Below, in pieces: positions 29,463-37,951 of a DNA stretch of 64,000 nt. Source of the DNA: Varibaculum vaginae (GTDB lineage Bacteria > Actinomycetota > Actinomycetes > Actinomycetales > Actinomycetaceae); contig NZ_UWNY01000003.1 of assembly GCF_900604285.1 (NCBI RefSeq), positions 85,539-149,538 of the forward strand. Direction: 5' to 3'. The stretch's first letter is position 1. The number at the start of each line of letters is the position of its first letter. The notes under the pieces were generated by a model that worked only from the letters and a program-made list of their open reading frames with translations, made no database searches and was not told the DNA's origin. The translations under genes were made by a program, and so were the position numbers.

Positions 29463-31154
29463 GTGAATAGTCAAGATGGCCAAGAGCCAGCGGTTAATCC
29501 GTACGAACAGATAGCCAAGGGCGCGCGGGGAAATCGGGGGCAAATCGATCCGGAACTGCTGCCTTATCTGGTGGAAGCAGACCGGGAAGAAAAGATCGAG
29601 TTACCGATTAGCGATAGTTCGGCTCAGCCTCAAGATTCCCAACGTTTGCGGCAAATTTTGCAGGCTGGCGGGATCGCTCTGCCCGATGAGATTGCTGCTG
29701 ATGAAGTAAGTTTAGAGGGTGATTCCGAGGAAGCGGATGCGCAGGCGCCTTTACTGGCACCTACTGCGCCAGCTTCCTCCGATGCAGCCTTGCTGGCAGA
29801 TTTTGAGGTTGCCCAGGTTTATGCGCGCATTGTGCAGCGCCGCCCGGAGCACAATATCTCGCCGACTAAAGCGCGAATTGAGCGTGCCCTCGACTATCTT
29901 TCGGATCCGCAACTGTCCTATCCCTGCTTGCATATTGCCGGCACTAATGGAAAAACCTCTACGGCGCGAATTGCGGATAGTTTGCTGAGTGCCCAAGGGA
30001 TGCGGGTAGGGCGTTTTACCTCCCCGCATCTACTCAGCGTGCGCGAGAGGATCTCTATTGATGGGGAACCGATCAGTGCCCAGGCGTTCTTGCAGGCCAA
30101 CCAGGATGTGGAGGCGATTATCGCCCTCGCCGATAAAGAGGGCGAAGCAGCTGGTGAAGGTAATCTTTCTTTCTTCGAGTATTTAACTGCTTTAGCTTTC
30201 CAGGCTTTCGCAGCTGCTCCTATTGATATGGGAGTAATCGAAGTGGGGATGGGGGGACGCTGGGATTCCACCAATGTGTTGGACTCTCCGGTGCAGGTAA
30301 TCTGCCCGATTTCTTTTGATCACGAAAAATGGTTGGGGGATACCCTTGCGAAAATCGCTAGCGAAAAAGCAGGGATTATTCGTCCGGGTGCTACCGTTAT
30401 TTGTGCTCCCCAAGAAGCTGAAGCCTTGGAGGTGATTCGCGAAGTCTGCCGGGAAAAAGATGCGACTTTGCGTCTTTGCGGTGAAGATTTCACGGTTAGT
30501 GACCAGAAAATAGCAGTTGGGGGACAGATGTTTACTGTAAATACCCCGGCTGCCAGTTATCAAGATCTCTACTTGCCACTTTTTGGTCGTCATCAAGCGG
30601 TGAACGCGGCCTTGGCGATAGCGGCGGTAGAGGCGCTAGGGGCAGGCAAACCACTCTCTGAGGAAGTTCTGGAAATTGGGCTAGATGCGGCGCGCTCTCC
30701 GGGACGTCTTGAAGTGCTGGGGGGTTCTCCTACCATTATCGTGGACGCAGCACATAACCCGGGAGGGGCTGCAGCGTTACGTGCGGGGATCGAGGATGCG
30801 TTCGGATTCCAAAAGGTTATCGGAGTTTTCTCGGCGATGGGCGATAAAAATGTGGAGGGCATCCTCGCAGAGATGGAGCCGCTGCTAGAGGCAGTGGTGA
30901 CCTTGCCGATGGAGGGTGAGCGTGCCATGGAACCGGTCGAACTGGCGAAAATTGCCAGGGAGGTATTTGGCGAGGAACAAACATTCGCGGCTCCTAACCT
31001 CTTAGATGCGGTAGATCAGGCGGTGGCTCTAACTGAAGAAGGTAATTTACCTGCAGATGCGGTTGGAATCGTGATTTTCGGTTCGGTAGTTTTAGCAGGG
31101 CAGGCGCGCCAGTTACTTTCCGAGAGATTAAAACCTGAAAACCCTTCTCAGTGA
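29463..31154 (+). CDS. folC: Bifunctional folylpolyglutamate/dihydrofolate synthase
   Basis: This 563-aa Mur-ligase-family enzyme has its P-loop at GTNGKTS (160-166), FTSPHLLSVRERI shortly after, VIEVGMGGRWDSTNVLD in the centre and VDAAHNPGGA near residue 430. It adds glutamate to dihydropteroate and/or extends folate polyglutamates. Residues 1-115 are an acidic, low-complexity extension not needed for the fold; most family members start near residue 115 of this one. The start is a GTG 28 bases after ileS, so the genes are probably co-transcribed. Confidence 0.92.
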   Translation: MNSQDGQEPAVNPYEQIAKGARGNRGQIDPELLPYLVEADREEKIELPISDSSAQPQDSQRLRQILQAGGIALPDEIAADEVSLEGDSEEADAQAPLLAPTAPASSDAALLADFEVAQVYARIVQRRPEHNISPTKARIERALDYLSDPQLSYPCLHIAGTNGKTSTARIADSLLSAQGMRVGRFTSPHLLSVRERISIDGEPISAQAFLQANQDVEAIIALADKEGEAAGEGNLSFFEYLTALAFQAFAAAPIDMGVIEVGMGGRWDSTNVLDSPVQVICPISFDHEKWLGDTLAKIASEKAGIIRPGATVICAPQEAEALEVIREVCREKDATLRLCGEDFTVSDQKIAVGGQMFTVNTPAASYQDLYLPLFGRHQAVNAALAIAAVEALGAGKPLSEEVLEIGLDAARSPGRLEVLGGSPTIIVDAAHNPGGAAALRAGIEDAFGFQKVIGVFSAMGDKNVEGILAEMEPLLEAVVTLPMEGERAMEPVELAKIAREVFGEEQTFAAPNLLDAVDQAVALTEEGNLPADAVGIVIFGSVVLAGQARQLLSERLKPENPSQ

Positions 31155-31211
31155 TGTCAAATGCGTAACGAGCGTTAAGCAATCTTGAAATAAATGTGAA
31201 AAGATATTTAC

Positions 31212-32228
31212 GTGACTTTAATCCTCGCTGTCGATGCTTATATGCTTGCCGATGCCAACCTGGTGGGTTGGGCTTGGGCAGTCGACCAGGATAATTGGGC
31301 GTGCGGATGCGTAGAAGATTCTGCCTCGGTATCGCAGGCTCAATTCAGAGCGATATTTTCATTTGTGCGTCGCTCCCATGAGGTTCGCGAGCCACTGGTT
31401 ATTTACACTTCTTCCGAATATGTAGCGGCAGTGTTGCAAACTTGGCGTCACCAGTGGCGAAGTAATCAATGGCGCAAACTAGATGGGATGCCAGTCACTG
31501 ATCTGCAACTAATCCGCAATATCGACCGTTTCCTTGCAGGAAAATCTTTGCAGGTAATATGTGTCGGATCGAAGGAAGAAGACCTGTTGCTGCAGGCGCA
31601 TATTTATGCTCGAGAAGTGGCCTATGCACACCGGGATGGCCAAGAGCCAAATCTCGGACCAGGTTTTCACCCCGAGCTGCTCAAACAGCGTCGCGGGAAG
31701 AAATCTCAGAAGTTAATAATCAGCGAAGTGCCGTTATTGAAGCCTAAGGATTCCGTTCCGGATAACGTAGCGAGGTTTCCCCGCAGTGTCCAGCCTAGGA
31801 AATCGGTAACTAATCCGGATAGGCAGCTGTATTCCGGGCCCGTGGACGTAGGTGGGCTGGGCTCTCCTGCACGAGGTGCAGCCGCTAACCTACGCCCGAT
31901 TACCCAGGTGGTCAGGGATCAGGATCTACGTTTTCAGAAGTATTGTGCTAGTGCGAATCGGGTACAGATTCGCGAAATGATGCATCCGGATTTCATGTCG
32001 ATTGGGGAACTGGGGGTTCCGATTTCTCGTACGGAAGCGGCGGCACTGCTTGCTGAAGATCCCCCTTCGCCTTCCGAGGTAGAAGTGCGCGAACTGGGGC
32101 CGCATACCGCCCAGGTAATCTATTTTGATTCGGGTTTGGTACAGTCTTGGATTTGGACTCGTTACCAAAACAATCAGGCACGCCTAATCTTCCAGCAGAT
32201 CACTAAGCGTCCTCTGGATGTATTTTAG
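31212..32228 (+). CDS. Fusion of a catalytically degenerate RNase H domain and an NTF2-like domain
   Basis: The 338-aa protein begins with an RNase HI-like fold. D8 sits in LILAVDAY, and the segment LVIYTSSEYVAAVLQTWRHQW (65-82 core) lines up with the YTDSQYV helix of RNase HI. The second catalytic aspartate is replaced by S67, the usual glutamate lies in a Q-rich segment (SQAQFRAI), and the last aspartate is missing in QAHIYAREVA. RNA cleavage is therefore unlikely. After a linker, residues ~235-338 look like an NTF2/SnoaL (DUF4440) domain (MMHPDFMSIGELG, IWTRYQNNQARLIFQQI). Function unknown. GTG start; a large perfect terminator follows. Confidence 0.7.
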   Translation: MTLILAVDAYMLADANLVGWAWAVDQDNWACGCVEDSASVSQAQFRAIFSFVRRSHEVREPLVIYTSSEYVAAVLQTWRHQWRSNQWRKLDGMPVTDLQLIRNIDRFLAGKSLQVICVGSKEEDLLLQAHIYAREVAYAHRDGQEPNLGPGFHPELLKQRRGKKSQKLIISEVPLLKPKDSVPDNVARFPRSVQPRKSVTNPDRQLYSGPVDVGGLGSPARGAAANLRPITQVVRDQDLRFQKYCASANRVQIREMMHPDFMSIGELGVPISRTEAAALLAEDPPSPSEVEVRELGPHTAQVIYFDSGLVQSWIWTRYQNNQARLIFQQITKRPLDVF

Positions 32229-32323
32229 ATCTAGTTTTGTGGCCTGAATACCAGGGTTCTATTGGTATCTATGCTCTCTTCTTAGGGATTAATACCGGTT
32301 ATTATCCTTTAAAACAGTATAAA

Positions 32324-32365
32324 AATGTTCTTTGGCTCCGGTTTTTACCGGAGCCAAAGAACATT
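32324..32365. terminator. Perfect 19-bp hairpin terminator between convergent genes
   Basis: Arms 32324-32342 and 32347-32365 are perfectly complementary over 19 bp with a TTTT loop. The hairpin lies ~96 bases after the RNase H-like gene and 37 bases before the end of the E2 gene on the other strand, so it is well placed to end both transcripts. The outer A/T-rich part of the stem gives a U-rich run on each strand. Confidence 0.8.
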
Positions 32366-32401
32366 GATAAGACTATTAAAATCGTATCTAGTTAAAGACT
32401 T

Positions 32402-34327
32402 CTACAGCCCGACTTCGGCAGAGAAGTCCCCTTCTTCCAAGCGCTTCTTTACAGTAGTCAGGTAACGAGCTGCATCCGCACCATCGATTAGACGATGGTC
32501 ATAGGATAGTGCTAGGTAAACCAAAGAACGCACCGCGATAGTGTCGTTTCCTTCGGAATCTTTCACTACCATCGGACGGCGCACGATCGTACCGAGCCCC
32601 AAAATTGCTTCCTCGGGGTAATTAACTACTGGAGTATCGAAGAGGGCGCCACGCGAACCAGTGTTGGTAATCGAGAAGGTACCGCCAGTCATTTCATCGA
32701 TACTGATAGAACCGTCTCGAACTTTTGCTGCCAACTCGTTGACCTTGCGGGCAATAGCGGCAATCGTCAGATCGCCACAGTTCTTGATTACCGGTACCAT
32801 CAGCCCCTTCTCGGAGTCCACCGCAATCCCTACGTTCTCGTGATCGAAATAGGTGACCTCGTTAGTTTCGTCATTTACCCGTGAGTTGATCTTCGGGTGT
32901 GCCTTAAGGGCTTCCACTGCCGCTTTCACAAAGAAAGGCAAGAAGGACAACTTGGTACCTTCCCGTTGCGCAAAAGAGTCCTTAGCACGCGCCCGCAGGT
33001 TGGCAATCCGGGTTACGTCTACCTCTACTACCGTAGTCAACTGGGCGGTGGAGGCTAGCGAGTTCATCATATGCTTGGCAATGGTCTGGCGCATCCGAGA
33101 GAGCTTCTCGGTCTTGCCACGTTCCTGCGCCGGCTCAATCGGAGGTAGCGGAGCCGCGGGAGCTTTCGGGGTGACTGCCTGTGATTTTTGTGCAGCCGCG
33201 AGTACGTCTTCGCGCCGAATGCGTCCACCTACGCCGCTGCCGGTAAGAGTAGAAATATCTACTCCTTTTTCACGTGCCAATTTGCGTACAATTGGAGTTA
33301 CGTAGCCGCCACTTACTTGCGCTGCTGCTTGCGGTTTTTCTGCCGGCTTCGGCGCGGGAGGAGCAACTGTGGCTTTAGGTGCAGCCGGAGCCTTGGGCGC
33401 TGCGGGCGCCGGAGGGGCTACCGGAGGTTTAGGCGCAGCCGGGGCAGCAGGAACTTTGGGAGCTGGGGGAACCACCGGCGGTTTAGGAGCTGCCGGAGTG
33501 TTATCGGAAGGTGGTACTACCTGTCCTTCCACGGTCATAGTTCCCGGATAACCAGTGTGTACCTGTGGGTATGCCCACTGGACTACGTGATGGTCACCCT
33601 CACGTTTAATCGAGGAGGGAATACCTGCGCCTGGGAGCTCTGCTAAATCTTCTGGCAAGCTGGGCGCTGGAGGAGCGGCGGGAGCGGATGCAGTATTCGG
33701 GGCTACCGGAGTGCTGGTTGCGGTCGGAGTAGCTGCGCCCGCACCGACGCGGCAAAGTACTGTGCCTACGTCCACGGTTTCGTCTTCTTGTACCAGAATT
33801 TCGGTGAGGACACCGGAGATAGGGGAAGGCACTTCGGAGTCGACCTTGTCGGTAGAAACTTCCAATAGCGGTTCATCCACCGCCACTTGGTCGCCAACTT
33901 TCTTTAACCAGCGAGACACCGTGCCCTCGGTCACCGATTCTCCCAGAGCCGGCATTTCTACGGCCTGTCCACCCCCTGCAGGGGCAGTGCTAGCGGCAGG
34001 AGTTACCGGGGTAGCTGGAGCCTCTGGTACCGGAGTTTGTACAGGGGTCGGAGCTGCTGGCGCGGAAGGAGTCGACGAGCCCACTTCGCTAGCCGCACCA
34101 ACCCGGCAAACTACCGTGCCTACGTCCACGGTTTCGTCCTCTTCCACCAGAATCTCGGTGACTACCCCCGCGACCGGGGAGGGAACTTCAGAATCAACTT
34201 TATCCGTGGAAACCTCTAGTAAAGGTTCGTCCACCGCTACTTGATCGCCTACCTTCTTTAGCCAGCGAGAAACCGTACCTTCGGTAACCGATTCGCCCAG
34301 AGCGGGCATCTCAATATCTTGTGCCAT
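32402..34327 (-). CDS. sucB: 2-oxoacid dehydrogenase E2 component (dihydrolipoyl acyltransferase)
   Basis: This 641-aa protein has two lipoyl domains (about 1-80 and 122-200), each with the lipoylated lysine in STDKVDSEVPSP. A Pro/Ala-rich linker, a peripheral E1/E3-binding domain (VRKLAREKGVDISTLTGSG) and the catalytic domain ending in SYDHRLIDGADAARYL follow. In actinobacteria proteins of this type serve pyruvate and/or 2-oxoglutarate dehydrogenase complexes; which one cannot be told from sequence alone. The dihydrolipoyl dehydrogenase gene lies 24 bases upstream, so E3 and E2 are in one operon. Confidence 0.92.
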   Translation of the reverse strand: MAQDIEMPALGESVTEGTVSRWLKKVGDQVAVDEPLLEVSTDKVDSEVPSPVAGVVTEILVEEDETVDVGTVVCRVGAASEVGSSTPSAPAAPTPVQTPVPEAPATPVTPAASTAPAGGGQAVEMPALGESVTEGTVSRWLKKVGDQVAVDEPLLEVSTDKVDSEVPSPISGVLTEILVQEDETVDVGTVLCRVGAGAATPTATSTPVAPNTASAPAAPPAPSLPEDLAELPGAGIPSSIKREGDHHVVQWAYPQVHTGYPGTMTVEGQVVPPSDNTPAAPKPPVVPPAPKVPAAPAAPKPPVAPPAPAAPKAPAAPKATVAPPAPKPAEKPQAAAQVSGGYVTPIVRKLAREKGVDISTLTGSGVGGRIRREDVLAAAQKSQAVTPKAPAAPLPPIEPAQERGKTEKLSRMRQTIAKHMMNSLASTAQLTTVVEVDVTRIANLRARAKDSFAQREGTKLSFLPFFVKAAVEALKAHPKINSRVNDETNEVTYFDHENVGIAVDSEKGLMVPVIKNCGDLTIAAIARKVNELAAKVRDGSISIDEMTGGTFSITNTGSRGALFDTPVVNYPEEAILGLGTIVRRPMVVKDSEGNDTIAVRSLVYLALSYDHRLIDGADAARYLTTVKKRLEEGDFSAEVGL

Positions 34328-34351
34328 GTTTCCAATTTACCTTTCTGGACT

Positions 34352-35719
34352 TTAGGAATGTAAAGGTTTTCCGGCAAGAGCCATCGCGGCCTCGCCAATC
34401 GCTTCGTCTTGAGTCGGGTGGGTGTGAACCAGCGCCGCCAAATCTTCGGGGAATGCTTCCCAGTTAACCAGCAACTGACCTTCGCCAACCAGTTCCCCTA
34501 CCCGTTTTCCGAGGGCATGGAATCCCACAATTGGGCCATCCTTTTGCGCCACCAGCTTAATAATTCCACCGGTACCTAGAATCTGGGATTTACCGTTACC
34601 AGCCAGGTTGTATTCGGTGACTTTTACCCCGTCCTTGCCGAATTTTTCTTCCGCTTGCGTCTGAGTTAAACCAACCGAAGCGATCTCGGGTTCACAGAAA
34701 GTAACCCGGGGAATATTGGGTTCTACCAGCGGTTGGGGATCGAGACCGCCTAGGTATTCGGCTAGGAAAATACCTTGTGCGAAACCGCGATGCGCCAATT
34801 GTAAGCCGGGAACGATATCGCCAACTGCATATACGCCGGGAACACTCGTCATTAGGTGTTCATCTACCGGGATAAAGCCGCGATCAATCTGTACCCCGAT
34901 TTCTTCGTATCCCATATCTTTAGTGCGCGGGCCGCGCCCTACTGCCACCAGCAGTACGTCAGCATCAAAAACGTCTCCGGACTGCGTTCTAACCTGTACC
35001 GAGTTGCCAGTTTGGGTAACCGAATCGAACATAGTGCCGGTCTTAAAAGCAATTCCGCGGCTGCGGAAGGCACGCTCAAGTCCCTTAGAAATGGAGGCGT
35101 CCTCGTTATTAGCTAAATGCGGTAGTCCTTCGATAATGGTTACCTCGGTTCCCAGGGACGCCCAAAGGCTGGCGAACTCGATGCCGATAACCCCGCCCCC
35201 AAGTACCACTGCTTTACTAGGAATCCAATCAAGCTGTAGAGCCTGGTCAGAAGTAATTACCCGTCCTTCAATGTCGAGGCCGGGCAGCGATTTAGAATAG
35301 GAGCCAGTAGCCAAGACCAGATTCTTGCCTCGGTAAGTTTCCGAGCCGACCTGGACAGTGTTTGCGTTGATTACCCGTCCCCAACCTTGGATGTAGTCGA
35401 TTTTGCGGGATTTGACCAACCCCTGTAGCCCCTTGTGTAAACGGGAAATGGTGTTGTCACGAAAACGTCCGACGGTTTGCATATCTACGCCATTGAAACT
35501 GGTGTTAACACCCAGACGAGAGGCTTCTTTAATGGCATCAACCGTTTCCGCTACGTGCAGCATCGCCTTGGTAGGGATGCAACCCCGATGAAGGCAGGTA
35601 CCGCCAACTTTATCTCCCTCAATGAGGGCTACTTTCATTCCCAGTTGAGAAGCGCGCAAAGCGGTAGCATATCCACCGCTGCCCGCGCCCAAGACTACAA
35701 CGTCATAGGTGCTCGTCAT
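34352..35719 (-). CDS. lpdA: Dihydrolipoyl dehydrogenase (E3)
   Basis: This 455-aa flavoprotein has the FAD-binding VVLGAGSGGYATA at the N-terminus and the redox-active disulphide GTCLHRGCIP (C42, C47). It also has the NAD-binding VLGGGVIGIEFASLW and the C-terminal catalytic VHTHPTQDEAIGEA. It reoxidises dihydrolipoamide on E2 using NAD+. The frame is open 40 codons further upstream, but the ATG at 35719 has a GGAGAAC site 8 bases before it and begins the conserved fold. The ~286-base gap upstream (to 36006) carries no gene; it must hold the promoter, which I could not place with confidence. Confidence 0.94.
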   Translation of the reverse strand: MTSTYDVVVLGAGSGGYATALRASQLGMKVALIEGDKVGGTCLHRGCIPTKAMLHVAETVDAIKEASRLGVNTSFNGVDMQTVGRFRDNTISRLHKGLQGLVKSRKIDYIQGWGRVINANTVQVGSETYRGKNLVLATGSYSKSLPGLDIEGRVITSDQALQLDWIPSKAVVLGGGVIGIEFASLWASLGTEVTIIEGLPHLANNEDASISKGLERAFRSRGIAFKTGTMFDSVTQTGNSVQVRTQSGDVFDADVLLVAVGRGPRTKDMGYEEIGVQIDRGFIPVDEHLMTSVPGVYAVGDIVPGLQLAHRGFAQGIFLAEYLGGLDPQPLVEPNIPRVTFCEPEIASVGLTQTQAEEKFGKDGVKVTEYNLAGNGKSQILGTGGIIKLVAQKDGPIVGFHALGKRVGELVGEGQLLVNWEAFPEDLAALVHTHPTQDEAIGEAAMALAGKPLHS

Positions 35720-36005
35720 TGTGATGTTCTCCTTGCAAAAATCGCGGCTATGGTCCGGTTGACGCCTCGGCGAGCGTTGCCTTAAAGAAAAGTTTGCTCG
35801 TAGCCACGGCATGCCAGACACCTGCCCACATTCTTTCATCTTTGCCCGCTAAACGCACGGCGATGGCCGAACTCACTTAAGACGGTAAAAAATGTGAATG
35901 AGAATACTAAGGGTTTTCTGGCTGTTAGGTTAGAAGCTTGGGTAAAGCTTTCAGGCACAGCGGGTACAATCTAAAAAAGAATACCGCGAAACTTCGGAGA
36001 ATAAA

Positions 36006-36443
36006 TTGCCAGCATCTGCATCCGAGCAACCTTCCCATAGGGATCCACGCGCACCCTCTTGGGGGGTGGGGCGACTTTTCATGGCGGTCTTAGTAATGTT
36101 CTCGGTGGTTGCCCTGTTTCATGAGTTCTCAACCCTGCCGGCATCCGGTTCTGCCGGTTATGGATTCGCAATGTTGTCACTAGCGAATGTGGCGCACTGG
36201 ATCATGCTTTCAATCGCGGTGATTCACAATGGGCGGCGGATGAGGTTAATCGCCTGGGTGCTTAGCGGGATCGAAACCCTCCTTTTGGTGCTGTTCGCTT
36301 TGGTGTTTTCCACTCCTAACCTGGAGCGGGCACAACTGCTTGCTAACTGGGGGCAGGACTACTTCTATTTTCCCGCGATTTTAACAGTGCTTACGCTTAT
36401 CTGGCTGTTGGTTTCTTCTCCACTGCGCGGCAGTGGTAGTTAA
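36006..36443 (+). CDS. Small multi-pass membrane protein of unknown function
   Basis: This 145-aa protein has a polar N-terminus (~20 residues) and four predicted membrane helices: about 23-41, 53-73, 82-103 and 118-136. No family motif was recognised. The start is TTG with CGGAGA upstream; a TACAAT -10-like element lies at about 35966. It ends 4 bases inside the 3' end of the convergent TrmL gene. Confidence 0.65.
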   Translation: MPASASEQPSHRDPRAPSWGVGRLFMAVLVMFSVVALFHEFSTLPASGSAGYGFAMLSLANVAHWIMLSIAVIHNGRRMRLIAWVLSGIETLLLVLFALVFSTPNLERAQLLANWGQDYFYFPAILTVLTLIWLLVSSPLRGSGS

Positions 36444-36901
36444 ACCAGATTGGGGTAGGCGTTTTGCCTTAGGGCTTCATAAAGGCCGATAGAGGCGGAG
36501 ATTGTCAGGTTTAAGGAACGCAGGTGCGGCACCATTGGGATTCGTACCAGGTTGGCTACCCGAGGATGCGCCATGACTTCTTCCGGGAGTCCGGTAGGTT
36601 CGGGGCCAAATAGCAACCCGTCCTCGCTTCCATAGGAAACCTCTTGAAAGTGCAGTTTGGCGTGACCGGTAAAAGCGTGGATTTTTCCCGGTATCTCTGC
36701 CAGGGCGTCCTCTAGATTAGGGTGCACTTTCACATGTGCTAGGTCATGATAGTCCAGTCCGGCACGCTTTAGCTTAGTGTCATCCATGTCGAAGCAAAGC
36801 GGTTCCACCAGGTGTAACAAGGTACCGGTGCAGGCGGATAGGCGGATAGCAGCTCCGGTGTTTCCCGGGATGCGTGGCTCGAAATAGATCAAATGCAACA
36901 C
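36440..36901 (-). CDS. trmL: tRNA (cytidine(34)-2'-O)-methyltransferase
   Basis: This 153-aa SPOUT-fold protein shows the TrmL pattern: LIYFEPRIPGNTGAAIRLSA at the start, LFGPEPTGLP in the knot region and RSLNLTISASIGLYEALRQ at the end. TrmL methylates the ribose of the wobble base in certain leucine tRNAs. Its length is typical. The start is GTG; it is divergent from the PEBP gene. Confidence 0.92.
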   Translation of the reverse strand: MLHLIYFEPRIPGNTGAAIRLSACTGTLLHLVEPLCFDMDDTKLKRAGLDYHDLAHVKVHPNLEDALAEIPGKIHAFTGHAKLHFQEVSYGSEDGLLFGPEPTGLPEEVMAHPRVANLVRIPMVPHLRSLNLTISASIGLYEALRQNAYPNLV

Positions 36902-37033
36902 GATCTCAATTCTAAAGCCTTTTAGTAATCGCTAAATAATCGGAATGAGGCTATCGGTTAGTGATTCTTCCGCCTCAGCGAGGTTATTCGCGTAGCCTAG
37001 AGGCAAAAGCACCTGCGCTGTATTGGAGGAATC

Positions 37034-37567
37034 ATGGATCTTAACTCCCGTCCGCTCGCGCTCGACCCTTATGAGGCACTGCCAGAACTTCCTACTTTTA
37101 CTTTGACTTCCACCGATATGACGGCGGGGGAACAGATGCCCACCGCGCAGACAGCAGCAGGGGAGAACCTTTCCCCGCAACTTTCCTGGAGCGGTTTCCC
37201 GAAAGAAACGCAATCTTTTCTGCTTACTTGTTTTGATCCTGATGCCCCTACGCCCTCCGGTTTTTGGCATTGGTTGATTACTGATATTCCAGCGGAGATG
37301 ACTTCCCTACCTACCGGTGCCGGCCGCAGTGACCTGGAGCTTGACGGTGCGGCTTTCCATTTGCGTAATGATGGCGGCGAATGGTCATATATGGGGGCGG
37401 CTCCACCTAAGGGGGATCGTCCGCACCGCTATATTTTCGCGGTTCATGCCCTGGATACGGAAACTTTGGAACTAGATGAGGACGCCTCGGCGGCGGCAGC
37501 TAACTTCCAGGCATTATTCCATTCCTTGGCGCGCGCCACTTTAGAAGTCACTTACCAAAATAAGTAG
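37034..37567 (+). CDS. YbhB/YbcL-family (PEBP, Raf-kinase-inhibitor-like) protein
   Basis: This 177-aa protein has the PEBP signatures CFDPDAPTPSGFWHWLI and GAAPPKGDRPHRYIFAVHAL. PEBP proteins bind anionic phospholipid head groups or small anions. The bacterial role is not defined. A GGAGG site sits 5 bases before the ATG. No signal peptide is seen, so it is likely cytoplasmic. Confidence 0.9.
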   Translation: MDLNSRPLALDPYEALPELPTFTLTSTDMTAGEQMPTAQTAAGENLSPQLSWSGFPKETQSFLLTCFDPDAPTPSGFWHWLITDIPAEMTSLPTGAGRSDLELDGAAFHLRNDGGEWSYMGAAPPKGDRPHRYIFAVHALDTETLELDEDASAAAANFQALFHSLARATLEVTYQNK

Positions 37568-37711
37568 GCCGAGGAAGAAGCGGAAAGGCAACTGGTGCTC
37601 AGTCAATCGGAGCTTCTTCCAAACTGGTGTAGCCCAGGTAATTTCCGAGGGGATAAGCGAAAATTGGTAATTTAAAACCATGTCTAAGCGCAAAAGCACT
37701 ATCGCTGATTT

Positions 37712-37900
37712 TTGGTTTGGGTAGGGATTATCCTGGTTGCGCTTTCGGCTATTTTGGACTTCTTTTTGATATTTACTGCTAACTATCAGCGAAACCTGCT
37801 GTTTACCCTTCCGATTTGGACTTTAGGCTTTGCCTGCTTGGTGATAATCGGGAATCGGGAAAAGGACAAAAAACCCGCGGAAAGCAGAAGCGCTAACTAG
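37712..37900 (+). CDS. Small two-helix membrane protein, probably frameshifted at its 5' end
   Basis: The open frame encodes 62 residues with two membrane helices (about 3-22 and 29-47) and a charged C-terminus (NREKDKKPAES). No ribosome site precedes the TTG start. In another frame, an ATG at 37680 encodes MSKRKSTIADFWFG and then hits a stop at 37722. Adding one T in the TTT at 37716-37718 would fuse this basic N-terminus to the membrane part. I therefore suspect one lost base, either a real mutation or a sequence error. No family recognised. Confidence 0.45.
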   Translation: MVWVGIILVALSAILDFFLIFTANYQRNLLFTLPIWTLGFACLVIIGNREKDKKPAESRSAN

Positions 37901-37951
37901 GTTCTAGTCACTAAACTATTAGTGGATTCTTCACCCGGTTAGGAGCTAAAA

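Noticed and set aside
33369..33646. Open frames rich in Ala/Gly or Arg/Gly on the plus strand
   Set aside because: They are the reverse of the Pro/Ala-rich linker of the E2 gene on the minus strand; the low-complexity composition explains them.
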